DNA of 64,000 nucleotides, from positions 1,237,501 to 1,301,500 of the forward strand of contig CM061246.1 in the NCBI GenBank assembly GCA_022605425.2. Reading direction: 5' to 3'. The position numbers and the translations under genes were made by a program. A model generated the notes under the pieces. That model searched no databases. It saw nothing but the letters and a program-made list of their open reading frames with translations, and was not told the origin of the DNA. Shown in pieces: positions 39,126 to 50,182 of this stretch (the first letter of the stretch is position 1; every line of letters begins with the position of its first letter). Source of the stretch: Hamiltosporidium tvaerminnensis. Lineage: Eukaryota > Microsporidia > Dubosqiidae.

Positions 39126-41474
39126 TTAATTAGGTTTATCAAAATAATCATAAGATTCATTTTCGATTTCTAAAAAGAGCTTGCCATGAGTTCGAAAAAG
39201 TTTTTTAAATTCCTCACAACATATTGTGGATTTAGATAAATTTAACTTTTGAAGATTTTCGAAAATTATTGGAGTAATTTTTATTCTTAAAAATGTCAAA
39301 GAGCAATGAGAAAGATCAATATATTTTAAATTTCTAAATCTTGAAAGTACATTGATCAAACATTGAGATATATAAACATATCTCAAGAATATTTTTTCGA
39401 GTTTTGAATTTTCGATATGTTTTAATAAAGATGTATATATACGACTTTCAAAATTCATGTTCGAGAGATCAAGTTCTTTGAGATTTGAAAAGTATTTAAT
39501 GTTTAAAAAATTATCGACCAATATCGATGATGAGTCTGTATTTAAGCTTGTAATCTTATCAAGTACAGATTTTAAAAATCTTAATAGAAAATTAAATCGT
39601 TTTAGATTGCATTTCTTTAAAATTAAAGTAGTTATTTTTGGGAGTTGTAATATTCTTGTATTCACGGAATCATTGAAAACATTCTCTGACAAATCTAGTA
39701 ATTCTAAATTATCTAGTTTCAACAAAGATAATATATTTAGAAAACCATTGTTGACACCACAACAGATCAATCTTAGCGATATTATATTTTTCATAAAACC
39801 AAAGGTTATTAAACGAGATGCTTCAACTCTAAAGTTGGTTAGATTAAGGGATTGTATAGCAGGTGTTTTAAACTCTTTAGTAAATTTCTCGAAGTCATAT
39901 CTGAAATTTAGAGAATTTAATGATAAAAATTTTAGGTTATTGTAATCAAACAGATACATAGAATTTACATTCTTTATGAAGATTCCACTTAAATTAAGTG
40001 TTACTATTTTTTTTATAAAAAGGGATATATATAATATCTCTACAATATCAACATTCTTAAATACACCACGTAATATCAATGTTTTAATCTCACTAAATAG
40101 CCTAAGTTTTTTTAATAGAAACTCAATATTAATATTCTTCATAAGGATCAATGTTTCTAATGTATCAAAACATAGAAGGAAAATTGATGAAAGAAAATCT
40201 TGTTCTATTGCTGAGAAATCGCATCGTTCCAAATGAAAGCACTTTAAATGGGTAAACAAAGACAACGCCACACACCATTCTTTTGTAATAATCGCATCAG
40301 TAATTTTTATTCTTTTAATCTCGATATTTTTCATAGAAAATATGTGGATTCGATGCATCATTTTAGATATATCCATACTATTTTTAAGCTTCTGTTTGTC
40401 GTAAAAATTTTTTACATGACAATTCTGCAAAACAAATTCCTCCATGTTATTTCTTTCAAATGTATCATTAAGATCTGTATCGAAAAAAAATACTTCGATA
40501 AATCTCAACTTCTTAACTCTTTGATCAATTAATTCGGATATTTCACCGAATATCAAGCATTTATAAAAATGAATTACATCAAAATTTGCACCCAATAAAG
40601 TGTTAAATATTCCATAGAAGACAGCCGAAAATGTTTTTATATTCATATAAACCATCCTTATTTCTATTATACGAGTATTTTTAACTAACCATTCAAAAAC
40701 GTTGAAATTTTTTTTTTCTTTTATTCTACTATGCATAGAATATAATGCCTTTCCTGTTATTACAAAAATAAATTCATTCAAGCTCAAATCCAAATCGTAT
40801 ATTTCTTTCATATAGGATTGAGAATCCAATTCAATGATATTATTTTCTATTCGTGGAAATATGGATATATTATTGAAGAATATCAATAAAATTATTAAGT
40901 ATGGATTTTTCAGATAATGTAATTCCTTAAATTTATATTGTAACATTTCAACAACCAAATTTTGATGGTCATGTGTATTTAACAATTTCTGATACAATAA
41001 TTCCAATCGTTCCCAAAATAAATACGTTATTTCAGATTTTAAAAAATCCAAAATTCGAATAATATTACAGAAATTTTGAAAAGATACGCTTTCAATGACA
41101 CCTGCATCACAGACCAATAATATATAGGATTCAATAAAACTCATCTTTTCTATGTCATTAATGTAAACATCTAACGGCCGATTAATTCGTATCAGATCTT
41201 CTATCGTATAAAACTTAATTTGTATATTTCCATTGTATGGAACAACAAAAATATTTTCGTCTGATACGCTTGAGAATGCTAAAACATTTTTTTTGGTCCT
41301 GTTCTCATCGATTATAGAGAATTTAAATTCCTGTATCACATTCAAAGATGAAATGCTAGCAGTTACAATTTCACTAGGAGGAAATATAAACTTAACCATT
41401 ATACAATCTAATTCACAAAACTGTAAAAAAATCGAAATGATGCTGCAGAAAAAATAACATTGGATCTTATACAT
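39126..41474 (-). CDS. Predicted secreted leucine-rich-repeat protein
   Basis: A 782-residue protein. The N-terminus has a signal peptide (YFFCSIISIFLQFCELDC, about residues 7-24). From about residue 400 to the end it carries irregular leucine-rich repeats of 22-30 residues: LETLILMKNINIEFL, IKTLILRG, LKFLSLNSLNFR, LELLDLSENVFND, LKELDLSNMNFES, LKYIDLSHCSL and LQKLNLSKSTI. The middle is not recognised. There is no transmembrane segment after the signal, so it is probably exported or on the spore/meront surface; large families of secreted LRR proteins are known in microsporidia with insect or crustacean hosts. No CCC motif precedes the ATG. An alternative start at the MVKF codon (residue 25) would remove the signal peptide and is less likely. 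Confidence 0.8.
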   Translation of the reverse strand: MYKIQCYFFCSIISIFLQFCELDCIMVKFIFPPSEIVTASISSLNVIQEFKFSIIDENRTKKNVLAFSSVSDENIFVVPYNGNIQIKFYTIEDLIRINRPLDVYINDIEKMSFIESYILLVCDAGVIESVSFQNFCNIIRILDFLKSEITYLFWERLELLYQKLLNTHDHQNLVVEMLQYKFKELHYLKNPYLIILLIFFNNISIFPRIENNIIELDSQSYMKEIYDLDLSLNEFIFVITGKALYSMHSRIKEKKNFNVFEWLVKNTRIIEIRMVYMNIKTFSAVFYGIFNTLLGANFDVIHFYKCLIFGEISELIDQRVKKLRFIEVFFFDTDLNDTFERNNMEEFVLQNCHVKNFYDKQKLKNSMDISKMMHRIHIFSMKNIEIKRIKITDAIITKEWCVALSLFTHLKCFHLERCDFSAIEQDFLSSIFLLCFDTLETLILMKNINIEFLLKKLRLFSEIKTLILRGVFKNVDIVEILYISLFIKKIVTLNLSGIFIKNVNSMYLFDYNNLKFLSLNSLNFRYDFEKFTKEFKTPAIQSLNLTNFRVEASRLITFGFMKNIISLRLICCGVNNGFLNILSLLKLDNLELLDLSENVFNDSVNTRILQLPKITTLILKKCNLKRFNFLLRFLKSVLDKITSLNTDSSSILVDNFLNIKYFSNLKELDLSNMNFESRIYTSLLKHIENSKLEKIFLRYVYISQCLINVLSRFRNLKYIDLSHCSLTFLRIKITPIIFENLQKLNLSKSTICCEEFKKLFRTHGKLFLEIENESYDYFDKPN

Positions 41475-43560
41475 TTTTATTCTATTTATGACCGTTTGTT
41501 TGTATCTTTTATTTTATACAATAATTTTTCTAGAAAATTTTTGGAGATTAATTTATGATAAAATAAAAAAACGTTTGCATTTTTTAGAACATACTTTCAA
41601 TCTGAAAATATTTAATGGCTAGTTTTTTATCATTCATTTTGTGTTTATTTCACTGGTTTTATTTTACAAAAAACCGAATTAGAAATATTATTATCATTTT
41701 AAAGTGATAAAGAAGTTTTTTTTTGTAAAAAAAATAATTGAAGGTTTAAAAGATTTTAAAGCGATCGCTACAAGCATAGCCGGAATAACAAAAAATGATG
41801 TCAAATTAAGATTTTGAGACTCGTTTGATTAATTTTAAACTATAATATCATCTATTTAAGAATAATTCCAAAATATCGTAAAAGACATTCTTTAAATATT
41901 TTTGACAAATAGAAAAAAAATTAATTATTGTAAATTTATAATTTTTATAAACATTTCAGACCTTTATGTAGCTAGAAACAAAAGAAATTTTCGAAACAAT
42001 TTAAAAGTAAGTCTGATATGTATTTATTAAAAATTTAGCACTAAAGGATTAGAAAACCAATCGCAATCAACTAAAAAATAAAGAGCTATAGAGTCTTTCG
42101 TACGCATTTTTTTGTTTGGCGAATTATTCCATATAGAGACACTTATAAAATAAATAATACTTCATATTTCCTTAATAAACGATTTATCCTAAAAATTTTA
42201 ATATATATATCCAATACCTTAGTCTTTAATAAAAGCAAACATTATTTTATTGCATTAATTTTCACTTATTAATATTTAATATCTAGAAAAACCATAGTAT
42301 TAAACTTTAGTCGAAAATAAACTGATCGATCTAAAAACTTCAAGAATTCCATAAAAATTCCTCCTTGGTTTTTACTACACAAGTAGGAATAGAAAAAAAT
42401 CTTTGAACAATTAGATGGAATATTAGTTTATATAATAAGCCTTGTGCAAGTGCCTTCTTTTTACATTTTGTGTGTCTGAATATTTTTTAAAAAAATCTGC
42501 AGTAGAATGAAAAATAAATTGGTTCTTATTAGAATAGAAAGCAATATGTTTTAGTTCTTTTACTGATACATTCCCTCTGTATGATTCGTTTTAGAATATT
42601 ATAAATATATAAAAAACAATCTTCGAGAAAAAAATTATAAGTTATAATAGAAAATCGAAGCTTACATGAAATAGCGAACAGAAGCTTTAAAATTATTGAC
42701 TGAATAATAGAAGGATTATTGATTTGAATAGAAAGTAAAAATCAACAATGTGACATGCATCATATTGGTTCTATATGTATTATATGATAATACTGCAAAC
42801 ATACTAAGCTTTGTATTGCTTAAAAGCAAACCAAAGAATGAATTTTAATTTTCAAATTCTAATATAGTCTCAAAATAAATGATATGTTATATTCGATTTG
42901 AATAATTGAGTATTGTGAATAATGACTATAGTTATTGACAAATGTTTAAATTTAACTGAACACCAGGATACTTTCTACATTGGCCGGTATGTAAATACTT
43001 CTCAAAATTTTACAGTCGCTTTAAGAAATTGACTGTAGTTTAATTTTAAGCATCTGGTATGATTATAGGTTGTACTATCTTGAGCTTTCACATTTATAGA
43101 ATGTTTTCGGTTTTTTTTATTGAGTTCTACTAGTTATTTCTTACAAAATACATTATTAGAGTCGATATCAACTAATATAAGTAACATGTAGCATTTTTTC
43201 GAAAAAATAATTAATACATTGTGCTTATCCAAAAGTCAAGGCAGCGAATTCTTACAATAAAAATATTTGGATTAATAGAAAAGGTATAACTCTTAAAAAA
43301 AGCGGTTGTAGGAAAAAAATAGAGAAATTATTAGAGTCTACCTAGGGTTGCTATGAAACTATGAAGGAGAATGAAAATAAGATAACGCCTGTAGAGAAAA
43401 TTAAAAAGCTCATTGGTTTTTTCAACGAGAAGAGATATTTCTAATTGTACATGAGGTAAAAGTTTAAAGTTGGAAGTTCGATCGAATTAATAGGGAAAAG
43501 GAGATAAATTTATAGTAAAAAACATCAAAAAAGAAACAAGAATAATGAGTTAAATTCATA
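41475..43560. other. AT-rich region without recognisable gene
   Basis: No open frame, RNA gene or window-internal repeat was recognised. Confidence 0.45.
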
Positions 43561-43566
43561 CATGCC

Positions 43567-44471
43567 TTGTATGAAACGCGATGTATTGAAAGAGAGTTGG
43601 CATTAACATCAATACCAAGCAAAACCATGACACATGATATAAAATCGATTCATTTGTCATGCAATCACAAACAGATGTTCAATATGAATCCATCCTTGCA
43701 AATCATCAGTATTTTACTAAATTTAATTAACTTCGATCTGATGAACCAAAATCGCTGTTTAGATAGCTTAAGTAGATCCAAATAAGTTTATCCTTATGAG
43801 TTTGCCGTGTATTTTGCAAAATTTACTGTCATAAAATTTACTAAATACACTACTAGTGAACTATGTAGAACTTGGATTGAGTTAAAGATGCTATATGAAA
43901 AGCCAGAATACCCTCAAAGCTTAGGGTACGTAAAAAATACAAATCAAAATTTCAAAACATGCATTTTAGGTAACTGGAAGACAATGAAAGTAAAATTTCA
44001 TCAGAATGTTTGATTTTTTCAGATAAAAAAACTAGCTCTTCATGCTTGCAGAAAATGGAGTCAGTATCATGCGATGTTTGAAAAGAGTTAAAAGTTGCTT
44101 TATAAAGTTTAATATCTATATAAGTTCTGCCTTTAATGAATTCTGAAAGTTAGTATGCGAAAATATCAATAAACCCAAAATAATTTAACACTGTTTAAGA
44201 ATGTGCACTTCAAAATAAGCATACCAACATAAAAACAAAAAAACAACAAGGTAAAGGTAATTATATTGATAGTTGTGTTAGATATATGACTTCGTTACAT
44301 AAAGTATATGCCCATCTTATAATTAAGAAAGAGAAAGAAATGTTTCAGTGCCATCAAATTTTTCGGTATATTGGCCTTAAAAACGTTCGAATGAAACTCA
44401 ATCATGACTTACAGAAAATTTTCGTTTATAAAAAGAAAGAAACAGCCATATCAATAACGAGGGAGATTTAA
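43567..44471 (+). pseudogene. Possible decayed coding region, perhaps a DDE transposase relic
   Basis: Three short plus-strand frames (43567-43785, 43807-44013, 44286-44471) have coding-like composition unlike the AT-rich surroundings. The second contains LGYVKNTNQNFKT followed by ILGNWKTMKVKF, which is reminiscent of the C-terminal part of IS1595/ISXO2-type transposases (GY.H..VNHS.NF ... IEG.W..LK), a family common in microsporidia. The catalytic residues cannot be identified. It could also be the remains of an ordinary gene. Confidence 0.25.
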
Positions 44472-45094
44472 GCTAGGAATATAAATTAAAACACCTAAAA
44501 TCCTCTAAAAAAATACATTCTTGCTATGAAGATGGCACATTAAACTTCACATCCCAGATGGCGATAAAGGGTTACCAATGCAAGATATAATATTGCTTTT
44601 GTTCTTGATGCAAAATATATCAATTTTTATAAATTATTCAACAAATATGAACTCTAAAATCTAGTATAAGCAAGGAAATAATTTTAAATATGTAATTTAA
44701 AAGTTATTGTAACAGAGAAATTTCAATGATCGAGATTTCTCTAACAGAATGCGCAAGAATCACATTGATACCAATTCTAAGTTTAAGTTAATGTGGCTGC
44801 AAAACTGAATGAGAATCAAAAATACGAGTATTGCAAAAAAACTATGCTACACGATATTTTAACCAGTGGAAAGTCGCTATAAAAAAAATAAATTTTCTTA
44901 TATTTACCTTTTTTTTGTGTAAATGTATATGTTTTTTTGTTAAACCTACGTATTTTCCATACATATTTACTATGTATTGATATCTTCTTGTTTTTGTATT
45001 TTAAAAAATGTATAAAAAAATAATCAAATTGCTCATTCACTTCGATCAGTATTCATAATATATTAAAGAATAATTGTATATTAACGTAAAATAT

Positions 45095-45795
45095 TTTCAT
45101 TTAAAAATATCACATCTTTTTAAAACAGTGGCATAAATGTTTTTGTTTCAATGGCGTTAACACCGTTCTAGGTTTCACATCTAACTGCCTTAACCCCCCA
45201 TCAGTATCCTCTACGATACCTAAATTCCCATTTTTTTATCTAAAAGTTGATTATAATCTATTTAATAGGCAAAGCAGTTACCAGGTGTTCCTTAATGTTC
45301 GTTACACTGACTGTTATCGAAGCCCACCCTAGACTACCTATGACTATGCAGCATTCCCACTTATTCTACCCATAAAGAACCTAATCTTCTTCCTGCAAAG
45401 ATATATTTGCGACGTACATCGAGATTAACTTGATAGACAATGGCATACCAACAGGTATAACCTGCATCTGAGCTTTTCTGGCTTTCCATGGTGTTATTTT
45501 AATATCACATGGCGCCAAGTCTTCTAATCCGAGTATACAAGGCTAGGTTTCCATGCTTTTACTTGGTACTTCTTACAACTTCAGTTGCGATCTCAGATCT
45601 ATTATATAAAAAACTACAAAATTTATTTTTAGAAAACGTTTCGCCATCTCATAGACCTTCTTCTTCTCATACAAACTCGCATGAACAACCGAAGGCATAG
45701 TATGCTTTTATTCCACCAAAAATACAAACAATGATTTCATCTTCCCCTATTCATTACCAAGTAGAAAGTTTTCTTGTGGTTATTCTCCCTCCACC
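45095..45795 (-). mobile_element. Family A repeat, inverted copy
   Basis: The minus strand runs from GTGGAGGGAGAATAACCAC (5' end at 45795) to GATGTGATATTTTTAAATG (3' end near 45095). All internal landmarks are present, such as CAGGTTATACCTGTTGGTAT, GGAATGCTGCATAGTC and ACCTAGAACGGTGTTAACGC. It is moderately diverged from the copies at 8.0 and 48.7 kb. No TSD was recognised. Minor open frames on either strand are shadows. Confidence 0.85.
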
Positions 45796-46132
45796 ATTAT
45801 ATTATTTAAATTGCAAATATAAAAATATTAAAATGATGACAGAAATTCAACGCCGTAAATAATTTAAATGCAAATAAATATAATTCACTGTTAAAATTCA
45901 GATCTACCAGTTTAAAATTAAATTTGATAGTAAAATAAGTAGTAAATAAATATAAAATTTCATAAAAATTTTAATTATAAATTTGATAGAAAATTGAAAA
46001 AAGGTTGGTTTTAAATAAAAACCAAATCAAGTATTTGAATCAGAAAACATTTAAAGTTTTTTTTAGGTTTTACGCCTAAAATGATACATTCTTTAAATTT
46101 AGTAGTGAAAGGTCAAGTTATAATGAAAATCT

Positions 46133-47005
46133 TCAGACATCTTGAGGTGGCATCCAAAAAACAACAGATGTAGAAGCCGTAACAAATTGTGTATACGCTG
46201 GATTGCATTTTATCAAACCGTGCTCAAAATTTGAATCTTTAAACGTATGCACCTTCTTTTTGTCATCAATTCCATAAACAAACACATGACTACCTGAAGT
46301 ACAAAACAAATATTTTGAATCAGGTGAAGCACAAGCATACGAGACTTTATCAAAACAATGATTATACTTCACCTTTCCTGTCTCAGCACTGACTACTGTA
46401 TGTATATTATTACTGCTTATTATTATATTTTTTGAATCATTAGAGTACTGAATACCAGTTATTTCGTCATGTCCATCAAAGTATATTGTTTTTTCTGGTC
46501 CATAGGTGACATTCCTCATGTCATATTGTTTGACTAACGAATCACCCACATTTACGCAGAATTTATTATTTGAAGAAAATGAAACTATTGAATCGTTTAC
46601 AGATAATTTATAAATAGAATTTTTACAGCGTAAATCCCACACATTTACACAGTCATTAGAAGAAGATAAAAATAAATCATTATTGATATTTGAAGATAAC
46701 GATTTTACCCTTTCACATTTAAAAGACCGGATATATTGATTGTCATATAACGAAAGATATTTTATATAATTTTCTGTTGAATGTAAAATTGTATTTTTAA
46801 AAAGAAATATAAATTTTCTTAACTGTGGAATGTGAATTGTATTGTACAAAATACCGCGTATGGGACAGTAAATTTTTAAAGTATCGTTTGTTGAAACACC
46901 AAATGAAGTTCCGTCATAAAGATAATCTATACAATTCAATTGTGATAATTCTTGAAATACTTTTGCTTCTTTATACGATTTTATTAAATTTTCAGAAAAG
47001 TTCAT
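46133..47005 (-). CDS. SWD2: WD40 protein SWD2 / WDR82
   Basis: A 290-residue WD40 propeller. In yeast and animals this protein is shared between the Set1/COMPASS histone H3K4 methyltransferase and a 3'-end/termination complex, so it acts in the nucleus. Landmarks that match WDR82 closely: the N-terminal SYKEAKVFQE, IKYLSLYDNQYIRSFKCERV (WDR82 has RYLSLHDNKYIRYF), DCVNVWDLR, the late repeat around ITGIQYSNDSKNIIIS and the end CNPAYTQFVTASTSVVFWMP. The gene starts directly after AAACCCTC on the minus strand. It is slightly shorter than the human protein (313). Confidence 0.9.
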   Translation of the reverse strand: MNFSENLIKSYKEAKVFQELSQLNCIDYLYDGTSFGVSTNDTLKIYCPIRGILYNTIHIPQLRKFIFLFKNTILHSTENYIKYLSLYDNQYIRSFKCERVKSLSSNINNDLFLSSSNDCVNVWDLRCKNSIYKLSVNDSIVSFSSNNKFCVNVGDSLVKQYDMRNVTYGPEKTIYFDGHDEITGIQYSNDSKNIIISSNNIHTVVSAETGKVKYNHCFDKVSYACASPDSKYLFCTSGSHVFVYGIDDKKKVHTFKDSNFEHGLIKCNPAYTQFVTASTSVVFWMPPQDV

Positions 47006-47013
47006 GAGGGTTT
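47006..47013 (-). promoter_or_regulatory. CCC-type start motif of SWD2
   Basis: The minus strand reads AAACCCTC directly before the ATG, the same octamer as before eIF6 and before the full-length retrotransposon. Confidence 0.75.
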
Positions 47014-47053
47014 AAAAATCCGTTTTTTAATTTTTTTGAAAGTTTCAGAACCC

Positions 47054-47330
47054 AGGAAGTAAAATTCTTGGCTAATGAGTTAGGTCTTATTTATAAATGT
47101 AATATAATCTCTTGTAAGATAAACAAGAATGGTATTATAACTAATAAAATTACATTACTTTGAGAATTTCCGAATGTCAATAAGAATAGAGGCATATATG
47201 CGGTTGATAGTTTATAAAAAGACAGTATAAATCATTTTTGGGCTATAAAAGGATTGGTGTAAAGACCATATTTTTTTTGTTCCTGAAAAAGATGCATACA
47301 TTTATCTCATATAACGAGCAGGGTGAGCAT
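47054..47330 (+). pseudogene. Decayed R4-like fragment directly upstream of SWD2
   Basis: It starts at AGGAAGTAAAATTCTTGGCT (the RKYDLLANELGL codons of intact copies, with TTAGGTCTTATTTATAAATG well kept) and follows the element through the YVMTWDGI and VEAYIQS regions with stops and indels. Its first base is 49 bp from the SWD2 start codon, divergently placed. Confidence 0.7.
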
Positions 47331-47725
47331 TTCAATAAACTATCAACAGAATAATGACTTAAACATTTTCATCACTTCGAGATTAAAAAGTTTTAATCCT
47401 TTGTTTATTATAAGAGAATCAAAAACGATACATTGGTTTAAAATATATAAATGATTTGCCTTTCTAGGTCGGATAAGTCAACAAAGATGCAAAAAATAAA
47501 CACAATTAAAATAGACCGCATTGAATAGATCTTGAATTTCTATTTTATATGAAACAAAAAAAAGTTTCTTAAAAGCAAAAAAAATAAACTTTAAAAGCAA
47601 AAAAACAATTTATTATGTTTTTGACACATAGAAATCTATTTGGTGAATATTGTATCGAAATTTGTCAAAAATCGAATTTTAATTTATTTTTTAAAATCTA
47701 AAAAAAACCTTGAATTCTAAACATG

Positions 47726-48634
47726 TTAATCATTGAAAACACATTCATAAAAAACGTTCATTAACTTGAATTCTTCTGGTATTTTACATTCTTCTACCGC
47801 TAAAACATCTAATTCTACTAAGTCAGTATAATTATTAAAGAAATCAGATAAACTTGGTTTTGTTCTTCCAAAATCTCCATTTACGAATTCTTTGATATAA
47901 GCACCTGCGCTGCTTATTAAATCTATGATAAGAAAACCGTTTTTTAGTTTTTCTAATTTAATTAATTCAATATATTTTGTTCTAAAAATATTTGATCTTC
48001 TATGTACAACTCTTAAGGGTGTCTTTTGTTGTATTTCTAAAATATTTTGTTTAAAATCAACAATATTTTCATTCGAATGTATAAAACTATTTATGTCATC
48101 GCTAATATGATTTTCATTGTTTCCGGCAAAAGTTTCAACTTTTTCTTTCATATTTAGTATTGCTTTGTTATATGAAAACTGGTTATCATTTTCTAAGTTA
48201 ATTGGTGGAATATTCGACTCCACATTATGTATATTTAAATTCTTTATAAATAACATGGCTCTATAAACTTTATAATGATTCATTTCAGCATTTTTAATGA
48301 TAAATTTGATTTCATCTTTCATCCAAACCAAATCAAAAATTTTGATATTTTTATCCAAATTTATATTCATTTTTTCTTCATTATAAACACCACCTTCAAT
48401 TTCAAGTAAAAATGGTCTTTTACCAACCATCCTAACATTTGCATCTTCTCTTCCACAACTAATAAATTTTACATTTTTTGCTTTGAAATGTTCAGCTATC
48501 GATTTACAGAAATCATTTATAGATTTTTCATATAAAAGTTTTCCATTTATCTTCATTGGTGTCTGACTAATATTTCGTGAAAACTTTGAGTAGAGACCAT
48601 AAATATATTTCGATGGAAAATCTTTTTTTGTCAT
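47726..48634 (-). CDS. PUS10: tRNA pseudouridine synthase PUS10
   Basis: A 302-residue protein covering the catalytic domain of PUS10, which makes pseudouridine at positions 54/55 of tRNA in archaea and many eukaryotes. Motifs in order: YIYGLYSKFSRNISQTP (10-26), GREDANVRMVGKRPFLLEI (61-79) with the catalytic Asp of GRED, QKTPLRVVHRRSN, GAYIKEFVNGDFGRTKPS and VELDVLAVEE near the end. The N-terminal THUMP-like domain of human (529 residues) and archaeal PUS10 is missing, so this is a minimal form. The ATG is preceded by CCCAA. It shares a short intergenic region with a mobile repeat on the other side (60 bp). Confidence 0.9.
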   Translation of the reverse strand: MTKKDFPSKYIYGLYSKFSRNISQTPMKINGKLLYEKSINDFCKSIAEHFKAKNVKFISCGREDANVRMVGKRPFLLEIEGGVYNEEKMNINLDKNIKIFDLVWMKDEIKFIIKNAEMNHYKVYRAMLFIKNLNIHNVESNIPPINLENDNQFSYNKAILNMKEKVETFAGNNENHISDDINSFIHSNENIVDFKQNILEIQQKTPLRVVHRRSNIFRTKYIELIKLEKLKNGFLIIDLISSAGAYIKEFVNGDFGRTKPSLSDFFNNYTDLVELDVLAVEECKIPEEFKLMNVFYECVFND

Positions 48635-48636
48635 TT

Positions 48637-48639
48637 GGG
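48637..48639 (-). promoter_or_regulatory. CCC motif of PUS10
   Basis: The minus strand reads CCCAAATG; the motif lies two bases before the start codon. Confidence 0.55.
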
Positions 48640-48693
48640 ATAAACTTGAAATATAAAAATAAATAGAAAAAAGAAAATTTTTTTACGTAAAAA

Positions 48694-49421
48694 GTGGAGG
48701 GAGGATAACCACATAAAAACTTTCTGCTTGGCAATGAGTGTGTGAACTGGTGTGAAGATCATTGTTTGGATTTTTGGTGGGAATAAAACCACAGTATATC
48801 TTCGTTTGTTTCACGTGAGTTGTTATGAGGAGGAGAGGTTTAAGAAATGGAGAAACTTTGTCTATAAATTTATTTGTAGTTTTTTATGTAACCAGAATCG
48901 TAGACCACAGCTGAACATCTAGGTAATTGCCATATAAAAGGATTGAAAACCTAGCCTTGCTCACTCGGGCCAGAAGACTTAGCGCTTGGGAGATATAAAA
49001 ATAAAAACCATTGAAAGCCGGGAGAGCTAAGTAGCAGGTTATACCTGTTGGTAGGACATTGCATTGTCTAGGTGGACCCCATGTAAATCTCTGAAATATA
49101 TCTTAGCTAGAAGTTTATTGGGTTCAGAAAGTGTAGAGTAAGTGGGAATGCTGCATAGTCTTGGGGGAGCCTAGATAAGGCTTCGGCTTTCGGTCACACT
49201 TCATGCAGCGGACATTAAAGAACTCCGGGCAACTGTCTCGCCTATAAATTAGGTTCTAAACACCTGGTAGATAAAAGGCTTTGGGACGTAGGTATCGCAG
49301 GGGTTACCGATGGAGTGTTAGGGTAGCAGTCATTTATGTTAAACCTAGAACTGCGTTAATGTCATAAAAACAAATCTAAAACTTGCCACTATTTTAAAAA
49401 GATGTGATACTTTTAAATAAA
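48694..49421 (+). mobile_element. Family A repeat, intact copy
   Basis: About 730 bp from GTGGAGGGAGGATAACCACA to ATGTGATACTTTTAAATAAA. It is the closest relative of the copy at 7961-8705, and the two can be read side by side almost without gaps. It begins 60 bp from the PUS10 start codon, pointing away from it. Differences between the copies include several in GC-rich stem candidates (for example GGAGCCTAGATAAGGCTTC here against GGAGCCCGGGGGGGGCTTC at 8.4 kb). In both versions the GAGCC/GGCTTC arms can still pair. Confidence 0.88.
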
Positions 49422-49443
49422 TATTTTATAAAATTAACAGTAC

Positions 49444-49673
49444 CAGGTGGAGAGAGGATAACCACATTAAAAACTTTCTGTTTGATAATGAATGTGTACA
49501 ATTCGTATTAAAATCTTTACTGCAATTATGTTGGTGTATATACCACACCGGATCTATAAGGCCAATCCTTTATAATCCCGAGTTACAGCTGATTTAAAGA
49601 AACAAATGTTAAATTTTCATTTGTTCATCCTAGACACTGAGAGGTAAAAGAGGAGCGGAATAAGTAAGTAAGT
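49444..49673 (+). mobile_element. SINE-like element (family B), 230-bp copy with 11-bp TSD
   Basis: It starts with the family A head (GGTGGAGAGAGGATAACCAC), then diverges completely from family A and matches the 3' part of the 37974-38450 element (GGATCTATAAGGCCAATCC, TTTGTTCATCCT, CTGAGAGGTAAAAGAGG). It ends with the microsatellite-like tail TAAGTAAGTAAGT. ATTAACAGTAC flanks it at 49433-49443 and 49674-49684. It lacks the family D block, which suggests that the block was inserted in the other copy. Confidence 0.85.
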
Positions 49674-49684
49674 ATTAACAGTAC

Positions 49685-50100
49685 TTTAGATTCGAAAATT
49701 TTTCGAAATATTTAATTTTTATGTGTCCCCTTCCTCCCACAGGTGTACTAAACATACGCAATAGAATTTTTTGACTAATATAGCATTAATTTTGTTTATA
49801 ATACCACATTCTATTTGTTATATTCGAGAAACTTTTTGGCATAATATAATGTGAATGGGATTGTAAAAATGCAACAAACTCGTATTTTTATTTTAGATAT
49901 TTCACTTATTTTAAAATTTGTTAGTTATATTTATAAATGCTATTTGATTTTGTCTCATATAAATTTAAATTTATATTTAAAACTTAGTTTGTTTGATATA
50001 AAATTCTAAATTAAACCAAAAAAATCTTCGAATGAATTTCTATTTATATCAATTGTAACATTTTAATACTCATTTTATAGTAACACAAATAGAAATTACA
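49685..50100. other. AT-rich region before the tRNA gene
   Basis: No gene was recognised. Confidence 0.5.
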
Positions 50101-50174
50101 GCTTCCGTAGCTCAGTAGGTTAGAGCGTCGTGCTAATAACGCGAAGGTCCTGGGTTCGATCCCCAAGGGAAGCA
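50101..50174 (+). tRNA. tRNA-Ile (anticodon AAU)
   Basis: The cloverleaf reads well: acceptor GCTTCCG / GGGAAGC, D arm GCTC...GAGC, anticodon stem TCGTG/CGCGA with loop CTAATAA (anticodon AAT), B box GGGTTCGATCC, discriminator A. The acceptor has a G-G mismatch at its base (7-66) and the T stem a C-A pair at its base, the rest pairs. No intron. The A34 would normally be edited to inosine. Confidence 0.93.
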
Positions 50175-50182
50175 TTTTTTTT
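50175..50182 (+). terminator. RNA polymerase III terminator of tRNA-Ile
   Basis: Eight consecutive T residues start right after the discriminator base. Confidence 0.85.

Noticed and set aside
39457-40532. Three plus-strand ORFs of 86-162 codons opposite the LRR gene
   Set aside because: They are antisense to a well-supported 782-codon gene and have no family features.
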